DNA of 55,802 nt from REEP01 sp964517265 (GCA_964517265.1 CAZFBS010000016.1:1-55802), one strand, 5' to 3'. Numbered from the stretch's first letter, positions 43,285 to 55,727 are shown. Numbers and translations: made by a program. The notes: generated from the sequence alone by a model not told the origin.

Positions 43285-44691
43285 ATGTCCGAGAGCTATG
43301 ACGTTGTCATCATCGGTGGCGGTCCGGGAGGCTATGTCGCAGCCATCCGGGCGGCGCAACTTGGCCTCCGTACGGCCTGTATCGAGAAGCGAGGGGCTCT
43401 CGGTGGTACCTGCCTAAACGTCGGCTGCATTCCCTCCAAGGCTCTTCTGCAGTCCTCCCATCTTTACCACATGGCGCAGGACTTGGCGCACCACGGCATC
43501 AAGATCGACGGTGTCGTCTTGGATCTGGATGCGATGATGACGCGCAAGAACGACGTCGTCCGCACCCTGACCAAGGGGGTCGAGGGGCTTTTCAAGAAGA
43601 ACAAGGTCGATTACCGGATCGGCGCCGGGGTCATTACGGCCTCCGACGAAGTCACCTTTACGCCGTCCGAAGGGGGCGAGGCGCAGATCCTGAAGTCAGA
43701 GAACATCGTCATCGCGACCGGCTCCGACATCGCCCGGCTGCCGGGCGTCGAGATCGACGAGGAGCGTATCGTCAGTTCTACCGGCGTGCTCGACCTGAAG
43801 GCGGTTCCGGAAACGATGGTGGTGATCGGCGGTGGCTACATCGGGCTCGAAATGGGCTCCGTATGGGGCCGGCTTGGCAGCAAGGTTACAGTGGTGGAAT
43901 TTCTCGATCAGATTCTGCCGGGGATGGACGGGGAAGTCGGCAAGCAGATGCTGCGTATCCTGCAAAAGCAGGGGCTTTCCTTCAAGCTCGGCACGAAGGT
44001 GACCAAGGCCGAGCGCACCGAGGGACGGGTCCGGCTGACAGTGGAGCCGGTTGCCGGAGGAGATGCGGAGAGCCTGGAGGTTGATGTCGTCCTCGTTTCG
44101 GTCGGCCGGCGGCCTTACACGGATGGCCTGGGTCTCGATGATGTCGGCGTCACGCGGGACGATCGTGGCTTCATCAAGGTCGATCACCAGTTTCAGACAA
44201 ACGTCGCCGGAATTTTCGCCATCGGCGATGTCATCGGCGGAAAGATGCTGGCGCACAAGGCCGAGGAAGAAGGTGTGGCAGTTGCCGAACTGATCGCGGG
44301 TCAGGCAGGCCATGTCAACTACGAGGCGATCCCCGGTGTCGTCTATACGTGGCCGGAGGTCGCTTCGGTCGGGCGCACGGAAGAACAGCTCAAGGAAGAG
44401 TCGGTGGAATACCGGGTGGGCAAATTCCCGTTCACCGCCAATTCCCGTGCGCGCTGCAATGCCGATACCGATGGTTTCGTCAAGATCCTGGCTGACGCCA
44501 AGACGGACCGGATCCTGGGCGCGCATATCATCGGACCGGAGGCCGGGGATCTCGTTCAGGAACTGGTGGTGGCGATGGAGTTCGGCGGCTCGGCGGAGGA
44601 CGTGGCGAGAAGCAGCCACGGACATCCCGGCCTCAGCGAGGCTCTGAAGGAAGCAGCGCTCGCCGTCGCCGGCCGCGCGATCCATATTTGA
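43285..44691 (+). CDS. lpd: Dihydrolipoyl dehydrogenase (E3)
   Basis: 468 residues from the ATG at 43285, with AGCGGGGA 4 bases upstream. It reoxidises dihydrolipoamide with NAD+. The FAD fold DVVIIGGGPGGYVAAIRAAQ leads to the redox disulfide GGTCLNVGCIPSK. The NAD fold is MVVIGGGYIGLEMGSV, the second FAD motif IFAIGDVIGGKMLAHKAEEEG, and the catalytic His lies in HGHPGLSEALKEAA at the C-terminus. Last enzyme gene of the mdh-suc operon. Confidence 0.98.
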   Translation: MSESYDVVIIGGGPGGYVAAIRAAQLGLRTACIEKRGALGGTCLNVGCIPSKALLQSSHLYHMAQDLAHHGIKIDGVVLDLDAMMTRKNDVVRTLTKGVEGLFKKNKVDYRIGAGVITASDEVTFTPSEGGEAQILKSENIVIATGSDIARLPGVEIDEERIVSSTGVLDLKAVPETMVVIGGGYIGLEMGSVWGRLGSKVTVVEFLDQILPGMDGEVGKQMLRILQKQGLSFKLGTKVTKAERTEGRVRLTVEPVAGGDAESLEVDVVLVSVGRRPYTDGLGLDDVGVTRDDRGFIKVDHQFQTNVAGIFAIGDVIGGKMLAHKAEEEGVAVAELIAGQAGHVNYEAIPGVVYTWPEVASVGRTEEQLKEESVEYRVGKFPFTANSRARCNADTDGFVKILADAKTDRILGAHIIGPEAGDLVQELVVAMEFGGSAEDVARSSHGHPGLSEALKEAALAVAGRAIHI

Positions 44692-44728
44692 GCGGCCCCT
44701 CCTCCGCCAACAGCGTCTGACAGCGATC

Positions 44729-45985
44729 ATGACGTCCGGCGGCAGTCTCGTTGCCGCCCTGTGCACCGCGCACGTGTTGACCATGCTCGGTGTCTTCGCA
44801 TTCCCCGCCCTGCTGCCCGCGTTCATGATCGAATGGCAGCTCACCAATACCGAAGCCGGATGGATCGCCGGCATCTACTTCGGTGCCTATGCCCTCGGCG
44901 TTCCGGTTCTGGTGGCACTGACGGATCGGCTCGACGCCCGGTTGATCTATCTCGGGGGTGCCGGACTGGCGGCAACGGCATCGGCCGGCTTCGCCTTGTT
45001 CGCCGATGGATTTTGGTCTGCTGCCATTCTGCGGGCCCTCGCCGGCCTCGCGCTCGCGGGAACCTACATGCCGGGTCTTCGGGTGCTGGTCGATCGATAC
45101 GACGGCCCCCACCCATCGCGCGCCGTTGCGCTCTATACCTCCAGCTTCAGTCTCGGCACCGCCGCCTCCTTCCTTGTCGCCGGCGAAATTGCCCGGCTGT
45201 TTGGCTGGCGGCCGGCGTTTGCGGTTGCCGCCCTCGCTGCCACCGCCGCCGCAGCGATCGTCCTGATGCTGCGGCCGCTACAGGGTTCGGCATTGCGGCA
45301 CGCGCCGCAACACACCGAAGATTCGCGTTCCGACCTCCGGCTGCTCGACTTCCGCCCGGTTCTCGCCAATCCACCGGCCCTCGGATACATTCTCGGCTAT
45401 GGAGTGCATTGCTGGGAGCTGTTCACATTTCGCTCCTGGATGGTCGCGTTTCTCGCCTTCAGCGTGACCTTGCAGCCTGAAACGGCAACCGTGGCCGTGT
45501 CGCCGACCACCATCGCCATGATCAGCGGCCTTATCGCCATGGCCGCCAGCATCATCGGCAATGAGCTGTGCCTGCGCTTCGGGCGGCGTCGGGTTATCCG
45601 TGTGGTAATGGTCCTCTCGGCATTCTGTGCCGCTCTCTTCGGCTTTGCCGTGGGGCTGCCCTATGCGGTCGTCGCCGCGCTCGCCCTTGCCTACAGCGCC
45701 GTGGTGCAACTCGATTCGGCAGCGTTGACCGCGGGCGCGGTGGCGGCCGCCGCACCCGGCAGACAAGGGGCGACGATGGCCATGCACTCGCTGATCGGCT
45801 TCGGGGGCGGTTTCATCGGACCGCTGGTCCTCGGCTGGACTCTTGACCTGACCAGTGGCGCTCAGCCCAGCTTTTCCTGGGGCATTGCCTTCGCCACCGT
45901 GGCCGTCATCGGAATGCTCGGCCCGCTCGCGCTTACCCTGGTTCCCGACGCCCAGCCCGGGACTCAGCAGCGGGCGCGGGGATGA
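44729..45985 (+). CDS. MFS transporter of unknown substrate
   Basis: 418 residues with about 12 membrane segments, starting 37 bases after lpd on the same strand, so it may be co-transcribed. The N-terminal half has GVFAFPALLPAFMIEWQLTNTEAGWIAG and the MFS loop motif as ALTDRLDARLIYLGG. AGLALAGTYMPGLRVLVDRYDGPHPSRAVAL is a further conserved segment. It resembles the CynX/YfcJ-type MFS_1 group, but the substrate cannot be predicted. It may be a dicarboxylate or unrelated efflux carrier. Its 3' end overlaps xerC by 22 bases tail to tail. Confidence 0.88.
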   Translation: MTSGGSLVAALCTAHVLTMLGVFAFPALLPAFMIEWQLTNTEAGWIAGIYFGAYALGVPVLVALTDRLDARLIYLGGAGLAATASAGFALFADGFWSAAILRALAGLALAGTYMPGLRVLVDRYDGPHPSRAVALYTSSFSLGTAASFLVAGEIARLFGWRPAFAVAALAATAAAAIVLMLRPLQGSALRHAPQHTEDSRSDLRLLDFRPVLANPPALGYILGYGVHCWELFTFRSWMVAFLAFSVTLQPETATVAVSPTTIAMISGLIAMAASIIGNELCLRFGRRRVIRVVMVLSAFCAALFGFAVGLPYAVVAALALAYSAVVQLDSAALTAGAVAAAAPGRQGATMAMHSLIGFGGGFIGPLVLGWTLDLTSGAQPSFSWGIAFATVAVIGMLGPLALTLVPDAQPGTQQRARG

Positions 45986-46923
45986 GCACCGCGATGCACG
46001 GCTGCAAGACGCGCGGCATCGACCTCCACGTAGCGCTGTGTGGTCGACAGGCTGGCATGCCCCAGCAACTCCTGGATGGTTCTGAGATCGCCGCCGCCGG
46101 CGAGCAGGTGGGTGGCGAAGCTGTGCCGCAGCGCATGGGGGGTGGCCGTTTCCGGAAGACCGAGATGAGCCCGCAGCCGCCGCATCTGCCGTTGCACAAC
46201 GCCGGGATCGAGCGCTTTGCCGCGTGCACCGAGGAAAAGGACGCTTCCTTCTTCAGCGGGATAAGGGCAGGCGGCCGCATAGGCCGCCACCGCTTCGGCG
46301 ACGATCGGCAGCACCGGCACCACGCGCTGCTTGTTTCCTTTGCCGGTGACAACGAGAGCCTCGCGCAACGGCACATCGCCACGCTTCAGCGCCAGCGCCT
46401 CGCCAATGCGCAGGCCACAGCCGTAAAGCAGCAGCATGATTGCGACGTCGCGCAGCGCGATCCACTTCTCATCGCTCAGCACCGCCACCTTGTCGACGAC
46501 ATCCCGTGCATCCTCTTCGGTCAGCGCCTTTGGCAAGGAGTGCGGCAGACGAGGGGTACGGATGATGCGCACGGCAGGATTGTGAGCAAGGCCCCGCCGT
46601 TCCAGGAAGCGGTAGAAGCTGCGCACGCTGGCAAGGGCGCGGGCGGTCGAGGTGCGTGCATAGTTTTGCGCGGCGCGCTCGGCCAGATAACTGCGAAAGC
46701 CGGCGGAGTTGAGGCAGGCAAGCACGCTGAGGCTGACCGGGCCGCCGTGATAGTCGGAGACGAAGCGAAGAAAAGCGCCGAGGTCGCGTTCATAGGCGAA
46801 AAGAGTAGAGGACGGCGCCCTGCGCTCAGCGATGAGCCAGCGGCACCAGCCTTCGATCGCCGCCGCAAGATCCGGGGCGATAAGGTCGGTCAGGCTGGAG
46901 CCGTGATGATCCGCAGCAGGCAT
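45964..46923 (-). CDS. xerC: Tyrosine recombinase XerC
   Basis: 319 residues. It resolves chromosome dimers at dif together with XerD. The N-terminal SAM-like core-binding domain (APSSTLFAYERDLGAFLRF) precedes the catalytic domain. Catalytic residues are visible: Arg in YGCGLRIGEALAL, Lys in VTGKGNKQRVVPV, HxxR in HALRHSFATHLL, His in LGHASLSTTQRY and the nucleophile Tyr of that same segment. It overlaps DUF484 by 34 bases, indicating coupling, and is a typical neighbour of priA. Confidence 0.95.
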   Translation of the reverse strand: MPAADHHGSSLTDLIAPDLAAAIEGWCRWLIAERRAPSSTLFAYERDLGAFLRFVSDYHGGPVSLSVLACLNSAGFRSYLAERAAQNYARTSTARALASVRSFYRFLERRGLAHNPAVRIIRTPRLPHSLPKALTEEDARDVVDKVAVLSDEKWIALRDVAIMLLLYGCGLRIGEALALKRGDVPLREALVVTGKGNKQRVVPVLPIVAEAVAAYAAACPYPAEEGSVLFLGARGKALDPGVVQRQMRRLRAHLGLPETATPHALRHSFATHLLAGGGDLRTIQELLGHASLSTTQRYVEVDAARLAAVHRGAHPRARC

Positions 46924-47612
46924 CTCTCGATGACCCGGGCAAGGAATCTCAGCAACTCGGTCCCCTGGCCGCCGTGGAACGCGGCCTCATGGCGGGAACC
47001 AAGCGCAAAGAATCCGGTCGTCTGCAACGGCTCCAGCTCGAGGCGGGCAACGGCGGCGGATCGCACCAGCGCGCCTGCATGAGCGAAGATGGAGCCATCG
47101 TCGGTGATGCTGCTGAACAGCACCGCCTCCTGATTCGACTTCATCAGCCGGTCCACGTCGCCGATCGCCAACTGGCGAATCTCGACATCCCCGCCGCCTG
47201 TGATGACGCATCCTTCGAGACCAACGACGGCAACATCCACATCCAACAGAACCGGCAGATCATCGGTGACCACGCGCATCAGCCGCTCCAGATCGCTGGC
47301 GGCGATCAACGCCAGAACGGCGGCATGGGTTCGGGTCTGATTGCTCATGTTGCTGCGGCTGGTCTCGATGACCTCTTGGGTGCAGTTGCGCAGATCCTCC
47401 AGCTCGCTTTTCAACATGTCGACCATGAAACTCTGGAGATCGACCACGTTGTCCCCGCGCCAGCGTGACGGCGGTGTCAGGGCCTTCATCAGCTCCGGAT
47501 GATCGCTCAGAAAATCGGGGTGCTGGAGAAGGTACGCGGCGACGCTTTGGCTGGTCATATCGTCGGCAGCGTGGTCGGGCAGATCGGATGCGGTCTGTGT
47601 TTCCTGTGCCAT
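46890..47612 (-). CDS. DUF484 family protein (GAF-like)
   Basis: 240 residues. The N-terminus (SVAAYLLQHPDFLSDHPELMKAL) is the DUF484 signature, followed by DNVVDLQSFMVDMLKSELEDL, a short coiled coil, and a GAF-like C-terminal half. This gene precedes xerC in many proteobacteria, and here its last 34 bases overlap it. Its role is not established. It diverges from priA with 56 bases between. Confidence 0.9.
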   Translation of the reverse strand: MAQETQTASDLPDHAADDMTSQSVAAYLLQHPDFLSDHPELMKALTPPSRWRGDNVVDLQSFMVDMLKSELEDLRNCTQEVIETSRSNMSNQTRTHAAVLALIAASDLERLMRVVTDDLPVLLDVDVAVVGLEGCVITGGGDVEIRQLAIGDVDRLMKSNQEAVLFSSITDDGSIFAHAGALVRSAAVARLELEPLQTTGFFALGSRHEAAFHGGQGTELLRFLARVIERCLLRIITAPA

Positions 47613-47668
47613 GGCAAAGCCCTATACCAGATTCGCAGGCAATCGCTAATCGGTAAAACGACGGTGGA

Positions 47669-49873
47669 ATGAAATTGAGCGTGCCCGCTACCCATCAGGA
47701 GACGGCATTTGGCCCCGGCGCCCGAGTCGCCGTTTTGCTGCCGCTGCCGCTCGAAGGTCCCTACGATTATCGCGTTGCGCGGCAAATGGTGCTCTCTTTG
47801 GGAGATTTTGTCGAGGTTCCGTTCCGTGGCCGTCATCTGACCGGCGTGGTCTGGGGCGAAGGCACGGGCGATCTCGCGGATGAACGACTGAAGGAGGTTT
47901 CAGCGCGTCATCAGGCGCCCCCGTTGCCCGAGGTCTCGCAGCGATTCGTGGAATGGGTCGCCAACTACACGGTCAGTCCTCCGGGCGCCGTGCTGCGAAT
48001 GGCGATGAGCGTGCCCGAAGCCCTGCGTCCGCCCCGCGGAATCACCGCTTTTGCCCTTGCCAGGGATCTGCCGCCGATTCGCTGGACCGAAGGGCGCCAG
48101 CGGGTTCGCGATGTTCTCTTGGGTGGCCCCCCACGGCCGGCTGCGGAAATCGCACGTGAAGCCGCGGCCGGACCTTCGACGGTGAGTGGCCTTGCTCGAG
48201 CAGGCGCGCTGGTCGCGGTGGATCTGCCGGCGCAATCCCCGCCGGTCCCGGATTGGACCCGGCCGGGCCCACGCCTGTCGCCGGTCCAGGCCGAGGCAGC
48301 GGCGCAGTTGCGGGCAGCGGTGGCGTCCGGCTTTTCCGTCCAGGTGCTGGACGGCGTGGCCGGATCGGGCAAGACGGAAGTCTATTTCGATGCGATTGCC
48401 GAGACGCTTCGCCGGGGTCACCAAGCGCTGGTACTTTTGCCGGAGATCGCTCTGGGAGCGCAATGGCTCGGGCGCTTTGCCGCACGTTTCGGCGTCGAGC
48501 CGCGCCAATGGCATTCCGATCTAACCCGCAGCTATCGGCGGAGGGTGTGGCGAGAGGCGGCCGAGGGTCATGCTCGTGTCGTCGTCGGCGCCCGCTCGGC
48601 CCTGTTTCTACCGTTCCCCGATCTCGGCTTGATCGTGGTCGATGAAGAACACGATCCGGCCTTCAAACAGGAAGAGGGCGTCATTTATCACGCCCGCGAC
48701 ATGGCGGTCGTCCGTGCCCAGCTGGGCGATATTCCGGTTGCCCTGGTTTCGGCGACCCCCTCTTTGGAGACCGTCGTTAACGTGCGCCGAGGCCGCTACC
48801 AGGCCCTTCATCTGCCGGCGCGACATGCCGGCGCCGCGCTGCCAGCCATTGCCGTTGTCGACATGCGCCGGGAAGGACCACGCCGGAGCACGTGGCTTTC
48901 GCCGCGCCTTCACGATGCCATCATCGAGACCCTCGCCGATCGCGCCCAGAGCCTGTTGTTTCTGAACCGCCGGGGCTACGCCCCGCTGACGGTGTGTCGG
49001 GCCTGCGGCCATCGGATACGCTGCCCTAACTGCACGGCTTGGCTGGTCGAGCACCGGCGAAGCGAGCGGTTGCAATGTCATCATTGCGGGTACCGCGTGC
49101 GGATCCCGCGTGAATGTCCTGCATGTACCACCGCCGGCAGCCTGGTCGGCTGCGGACCCGGCGTGGAGCGAGTGGCGGAGGAAGTGGCGCACACATTCCC
49201 CCAAGCCCGCTTTGCGATCGCCACCAGCGATACGCTGGGCGGCCCCGAAGCAGCCGCCAACCTCGTCCGCGACATCGAGGCCCACGCGCTCGACATCGTC
49301 ATCGGTACCCAGATCCTGGCGAAGGGATACCACTTTCCTCTGCTCACGCTGGTCGGCGTGATCGACGCCGACCTGGGCCTGGCTGGCGGTGACCTGCGCG
49401 CGGCGGAGCGGACATTTCAGCTTCTCAGCCAGGTATCCGGTCGGGCGGGACGGGCGACGCGGGCCGGGCGGGTCCTGGTGCAAACCTACATGCCCGAACA
49501 TCCGGTCATCACGGCCCTGGCCGGCGGTGACCGCGACGGCTTCATCGCACTCGAGGCGCACGCACGCGAGGAGGCAGACATGCCCCCGTTCGCCCGGCTC
49601 GCGGCGCTGATCGTCTCCGGCACCGATGAACAGGAGGTCGATGCGCAAGCCCGTGCGCTTGCCCGTGCCGCCCCTCGCAGCAGCGAGATCCGGGTGCTGG
49701 GTCCGGCGCCCGCGCCGCTGGCCTTGCTGCGCGGCCGGCACCGCCGCCGGCTTCTTCTCCAGGCGGCCAGCCGGGTCGGGGTGCCCGCCGTGGTGCGGGC
49801 ATGGCTGGCCGCCGTGCCCGTTTCCCCCGGAGTGCGGGTGCAGGTCGATATCGACCCCTACAGCTTCTTCTAG
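47669..49873 (+). CDS. priA: Primosomal protein N' (PriA helicase)
   Basis: 734 residues. A superfamily 2 helicase that reloads the replisome at stalled forks. The N-terminal DNA-binding region (VAVLLPLPLEGPYDYRV) is followed by Walker A DGVAGSGKTEVYFDAI, DEEH in IVVDEEHDPAFKQEEG, and VSATPSLE. The zinc-binding insert has four CxxC-type pairs: CRACG, CPNC, CHHC and CPAC. GTQILAKGYHFPLLTLVGV and GRAGRATRAGRV are helicase motifs V and VI. Position before the ATP synthase operon is common in alphaproteobacteria. Confidence 0.96.
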   Translation: MKLSVPATHQETAFGPGARVAVLLPLPLEGPYDYRVARQMVLSLGDFVEVPFRGRHLTGVVWGEGTGDLADERLKEVSARHQAPPLPEVSQRFVEWVANYTVSPPGAVLRMAMSVPEALRPPRGITAFALARDLPPIRWTEGRQRVRDVLLGGPPRPAAEIAREAAAGPSTVSGLARAGALVAVDLPAQSPPVPDWTRPGPRLSPVQAEAAAQLRAAVASGFSVQVLDGVAGSGKTEVYFDAIAETLRRGHQALVLLPEIALGAQWLGRFAARFGVEPRQWHSDLTRSYRRRVWREAAEGHARVVVGARSALFLPFPDLGLIVVDEEHDPAFKQEEGVIYHARDMAVVRAQLGDIPVALVSATPSLETVVNVRRGRYQALHLPARHAGAALPAIAVVDMRREGPRRSTWLSPRLHDAIIETLADRAQSLLFLNRRGYAPLTVCRACGHRIRCPNCTAWLVEHRRSERLQCHHCGYRVRIPRECPACTTAGSLVGCGPGVERVAEEVAHTFPQARFAIATSDTLGGPEAAANLVRDIEAHALDIVIGTQILAKGYHFPLLTLVGVIDADLGLAGGDLRAAERTFQLLSQVSGRAGRATRAGRVLVQTYMPEHPVITALAGGDRDGFIALEAHAREEADMPPFARLAALIVSGTDEQEVDAQARALARAAPRSSEIRVLGPAPAPLALLRGRHRRRLLLQAASRVGVPAVVRAWLAAVPVSPGVRVQVDIDPYSFF

Positions 49874-49952
49874 CCGGCGTTATGCTTCCAGGGTCGCGGG
49901 CGAGCGCCTTCATTCGGGCCGAATTGCGAGCGAATCGCGGCTGCCAGCCCAG

Positions 49953-49981
49953 TTGCAAGCCCCGGAAGGACGTGTTAGAGA
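49953..49981 (+). promoter_or_regulatory. Possible atp operon promoter
   Basis: TTGCAA (49953-49958), a 17-base spacer and TAGAGA (49976-49981) lie about 100 bases before atpH, the only reasonable sigma-70-like pair in this gap. Both hexamers are imperfect. Confidence 0.35.
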
Positions 49982-50079
49982 ACAGTCGCTTTGAGGGTAA
50001 AAATGCTTCGTGCGCTTGTCTCCCCAGGGCGCGCGCTTCCTGCGAGAAATGATAAGACGACCAAAAAAGGGGTTTGCGG

Positions 50080-50639
50080 GTGTCATCCCAAACGCAAGAG
50101 TCCGGTGGGCTTGCTGAGCGCTACAGCCAAGCGCTGTTCGACTTGGCCGATGAAGAACGGGTGGTCGATACCATCGCCAAGGATCTCGACGGCTTGGCGG
50201 CGATGATCGACAGCAGTCCCGACCTCAATCGGTTGATCCGCTCGCCGGTGATTTCGCGGTCGGATCAGACGCGCGCGATGGAGGCCCTGGTCAACGCGGC
50301 AGACATGCACGAATTGACAGGAAAATTCATCGGCCTGCTGGCACGCAACCGCCGGCTGTTCATCCTTCCCGTCATCATCCGGGCGTACCGAAGGCTCTTG
50401 GCGCGCCGTCGCGGGGAGACGGCGGCGGAAGTGACGTCGGCACAGAAACTTTCCGGGACTCAGCTCGCGGCGTTGGCTGCACAGTTGAAGAAGGTGGTCG
50501 GCACCGATGTTTCGGTTGCCGATCGCGTGGATCCGTCGATCTTGGGCGGACTGATTGTGAGGGTTGGCTCGCGCATGGTGGACAGTTCACTCCGCACCAA
50601 GTTGCAACGCTTGCGCCTTGCCATGAAGGGGGTTGGTTG

Positions 50640-50640
<1 letters not shown>
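50080..50640 (+). CDS. atpH: ATP synthase F1 delta subunit
   Basis: 186 residues from the GTG at 50080 with AAAAGGGG 8 bases upstream; a TTG two codons earlier is too close to that site. The delta subunit joins F1 to the peripheral stalk. Visible: LAERYSQALFDLADEERVVD, the helical N-domain and the C-terminal VSVADRVDPSILGGLIVRVGSRMVDSSLRTKLQRL, the family signature. First gene of atpHAGDC. Confidence 0.95.
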
Positions 50641-52172
<1,532 letters not shown>

Positions 52173-52227
52173 TGGCCGGCTTGCGATGACGGGCCGAATC
52201 GCTGCGAGACCGACGGGACGATAAGCC

Positions 52228-53127
52228 ATGCCCAGTCTCAAGGATCTCAAGAACCGCATTACCAGCGTCGAATCCACCCGCAAGATCACCGCGGCGATGA
52301 AGATGATCTCGGTCTCGAAGCTGAAACGCGCCGAGCTTCTGGCTCAGGAAGGGCGACCCTACGCCAGACGGATGCAGCAGATGCTGGCCGATCTGATCAC
52401 GAGCATGCCCAGCCTCGACGTGGCGCCGCCATTGCTGGCGGGCAGCGGCAAGGAAGAGATCTATCTTCTCGTCACCGTGACCAGCGACCGCGGGCTATGC
52501 GGCGGCTTCAATTCCAGCATTGCCCGGGAGGCCCGGCGGCGGATCGCCGATCTCAAGAGTCGCGGCAAGCAGGTCAAGATCCTGTGCCTGGGACGAAAGG
52601 GACGGGACTCGCTGCGCCGTGATCACAAATCGTTGATCCTCGACTCGGTAGAGAATGTCACCCGCAACGGGGCCGAGTTCGGATCGGCCCGCGACATTGC
52701 CCGGCGGCTGCGCAGCATGTTCGAAGCCGGGGAATTCGACGTCTGTCTGGTCATCTACAACCACTTCAAGTCGGCAATCGCGCAGGAAGTCACCGTTCAG
52801 CAGCTGATCCCGTTCCCGGCATCCGCCCTCGAAAGCGGAAACGCCGAAGCGAGCGCCAAGGATCTCTCGGCGGGAACCTATGATCTGGAGCCGAGCGAGG
52901 ATGCGCTGTTGAAAGCGTTGCTGCCGGCCAATGTCTCGGTTCAGCTGTTTGGATCCCTGCTGGAAAGCTATGCCTCGGAGCAAGGGGCGCGGATGACGGC
53001 GATGGACAATGCGACACGGAATGCCGGGGAGATGATCGACCGATTGACCCTGACCTACAACCGCACGCGGCAGGCGGCGATTACCACCGAGCTGGTTGAA
53101 ATCATTTCCGGCGCCGAAGCGCTATAG
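52228..53127 (+). CDS. atpG: ATP synthase F1 gamma subunit
   Basis: 299 residues. The central rotor shaft of F1. The N-terminal helix MPSLKDLKNRITSVESTRKI with MKMISVSKLKRAE is conserved. The middle has VTSDRGLCGGFNSSI, and the C-terminal helix has ARMTAMDNATRNAGEMIDRL with YNRTRQAAITTELVEI. The order atpA-atpG-atpD is standard. Confidence 0.97.
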   Translation: MPSLKDLKNRITSVESTRKITAAMKMISVSKLKRAELLAQEGRPYARRMQQMLADLITSMPSLDVAPPLLAGSGKEEIYLLVTVTSDRGLCGGFNSSIAREARRRIADLKSRGKQVKILCLGRKGRDSLRRDHKSLILDSVENVTRNGAEFGSARDIARRLRSMFEAGEFDVCLVIYNHFKSAIAQEVTVQQLIPFPASALESGNAEASAKDLSAGTYDLEPSEDALLKALLPANVSVQLFGSLLESYASEQGARMTAMDNATRNAGEMIDRLTLTYNRTRQAAITTELVEIISGAEAL

Positions 53128-53177
53128 ACGGCAGTCGTGAGCGACTGCACCAAGGAATGCCACGGGAGCTTGATGCC

Positions 53178-54602
<1,425 letters not shown>

Positions 54603-54633
54603 GCGCGGCGCTGAGAGAGGCGGGGGCGCGCTG

Positions 54634-55068
54634 ATGGAGGGAACAACCATCCTGTTTGAGATTGTCACGCCGGCAAAGCTGATGCTCTCTGAGGAAGTGC
54701 ACCTTGTTGTGGTCCCCGGCGAGGGGGGCAACATCGGCATCCTGCCCCGGCACGCGCCGCTGCTTTCCTCGTTGCGGCCGGGGACCATCGACATTCACGA
54801 CGCCAAGATGAAGGTGGTCGACAAGATCTTCATCGAGCAGGGCTTCGTCGACGTTACTCCGGAGCGCTGCACCGTGCTCGCCGAAGTCGCGGTCCCGGTG
54901 CGGGAGATCAGCCGGGATTTCGCCGAGGAGCGCCTGCGCAACGCCACCGACAAGCTGATGGTCTCCCAGACCCTCGGCGCCCGCGGCGGCGCCGAGCAGG
55001 AACTGCGGGAGGCAGAGGCGATGCTCGCGGCCGTCGACGCCTACGAAAAGGAACTCCGCCGCCAATAG
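54634..55068 (+). CDS. atpC: ATP synthase F1 epsilon subunit
   Basis: 144 residues from the ATG at 54634. The N-terminal beta-sandwich (ILFEIVTPAKLMLSEEVHLV, GEGGNIGILPRHAPLL, the conserved RPGTIDI) ends near residue 85. A C-terminal helical hairpin follows, the part that inhibits ATPase activity in many bacteria. Last gene of the F1 operon. No F0 genes follow, as in other alphaproteobacteria. Confidence 0.95.
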   Translation: MEGTTILFEIVTPAKLMLSEEVHLVVVPGEGGNIGILPRHAPLLSSLRPGTIDIHDAKMKVVDKIFIEQGFVDVTPERCTVLAEVAVPVREISRDFAEERLRNATDKLMVSQTLGARGGAEQELREAEAMLAAVDAYEKELRRQ

Positions 55069-55228
55069 CAGGCGCGGGCTGTCGCCACGGCCGCACCGCT
55101 GCTGTCAAACCTTGAGCAGGGAACGCCGGTAATTCGAGACTTCCGGCTCCCTTGTCTGTACGCACACCATCCGGTTATCCTGGCAAAGCGATTGCCAAGA
55201 CCGGAGCCCGCCCCGCAGGTTAATGACC

Positions 55229-55441
55229 ATGAAATACCGCGTGCTGATCGAACAGGACGAAGACGGCGTGTTTATCGCGCATGTGCCGGCGCTGCCGGGC
55301 TGCGTCTCGCAAGGGTCATCCCGAAACGAGGCGCTTGCCAACATCCGCGAGGCGATCGAAGGTTACCTTGAAAGCCTGCGCGAGCACGATGAACCCATCC
55401 CCTCGACGATTGTGGAGGAGATTGTCGAGGTTGCCGTGTGA
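55229..55441 (+). CDS. hicB: HicB-type antitoxin
   Basis: 70 residues from MKYRVLIEQDEDGVFIAHVP; an ATG two codons earlier is also possible. It is the partial RNase H-like fold of HicB (PALPGCVSQGSSRNEALANI, REAIEGYLESLREHDEPIP) without a separate DNA-binding domain, as in many short HicBs. It would neutralise HicA. Its stop overlaps the next start (GTGA), the usual coupling of a toxin-antitoxin pair, but in the less common order hicB then hicA. Confidence 0.9.
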   Translation: MKYRVLIEQDEDGVFIAHVPALPGCVSQGSSRNEALANIREAIEGYLESLREHDEPIPSTIVEEIVEVAV

Positions 55442-55608
55442 GTGCGCTGCCAGTCCTCTCCGGCCGGGAGTTGGTGAAGGTGCTCGTCGGGCTCGGCTAC
55501 GCTGTCGATCGGCAACGCGGCAGCCACATCATCCTCCGTCAACAACCCGGTTTGAAAACGGTGGACATCTGGATTGCCACGCCCGCGTCTCCCGCGGGCT
55601 CGCAATGA
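55438..55608 (+). pseudogene. hicA: HicA-type mRNA interferase toxin, truncated by a palindromic repeat
   Basis: 56 codons from the GTG at 55438 to a TGA at 55606. The first 35 or so residues are clear HicA: SGRELVKVLVGLGYAVDRQR followed by GSHIILR with the catalytic His. In full-length HicA a third strand and a final helix follow. Here the frame instead enters the repeat at 55570 and reads IWIATPASPAGSQ before stopping. The missing half does not resume within the window, so the toxin is probably inactive or altered; it could also be a strongly diverged short HicA. Confidence 0.8.
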
Positions 55609-55664
55609 CGACGGGAAGTAGATGAGCCGTCATTGCGAGGAGGTGAAGCCGACGAAGCAATCCA
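55570..55664. repeat. 95-bp palindromic repeat element inside hicA
   Basis: Outer arms TGGATTGC (55570-55577) and GCAATCCA (55657-55664) are perfectly complementary. So are the inner arms CGCAATGACG (55601-55610) and CGTCATTGCG (55628-55637). Unpaired, shorter palindromes (CCCGCG/CGCGGG) lie between. This GTCATTGCGA...GCAATCCA pattern is typical of dispersed palindromic repeats in several proteobacterial genomes. It encodes nothing and has no transposase, so it is probably mobilised in trans or is a relic. Confidence 0.8.
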
Positions 55665-55727
55665 CAAAAATGTAAAGCACATTGTAAGAAAGAACAGTCA
55701 CCCGTTCATATCATAGAGCCCGTGTAG

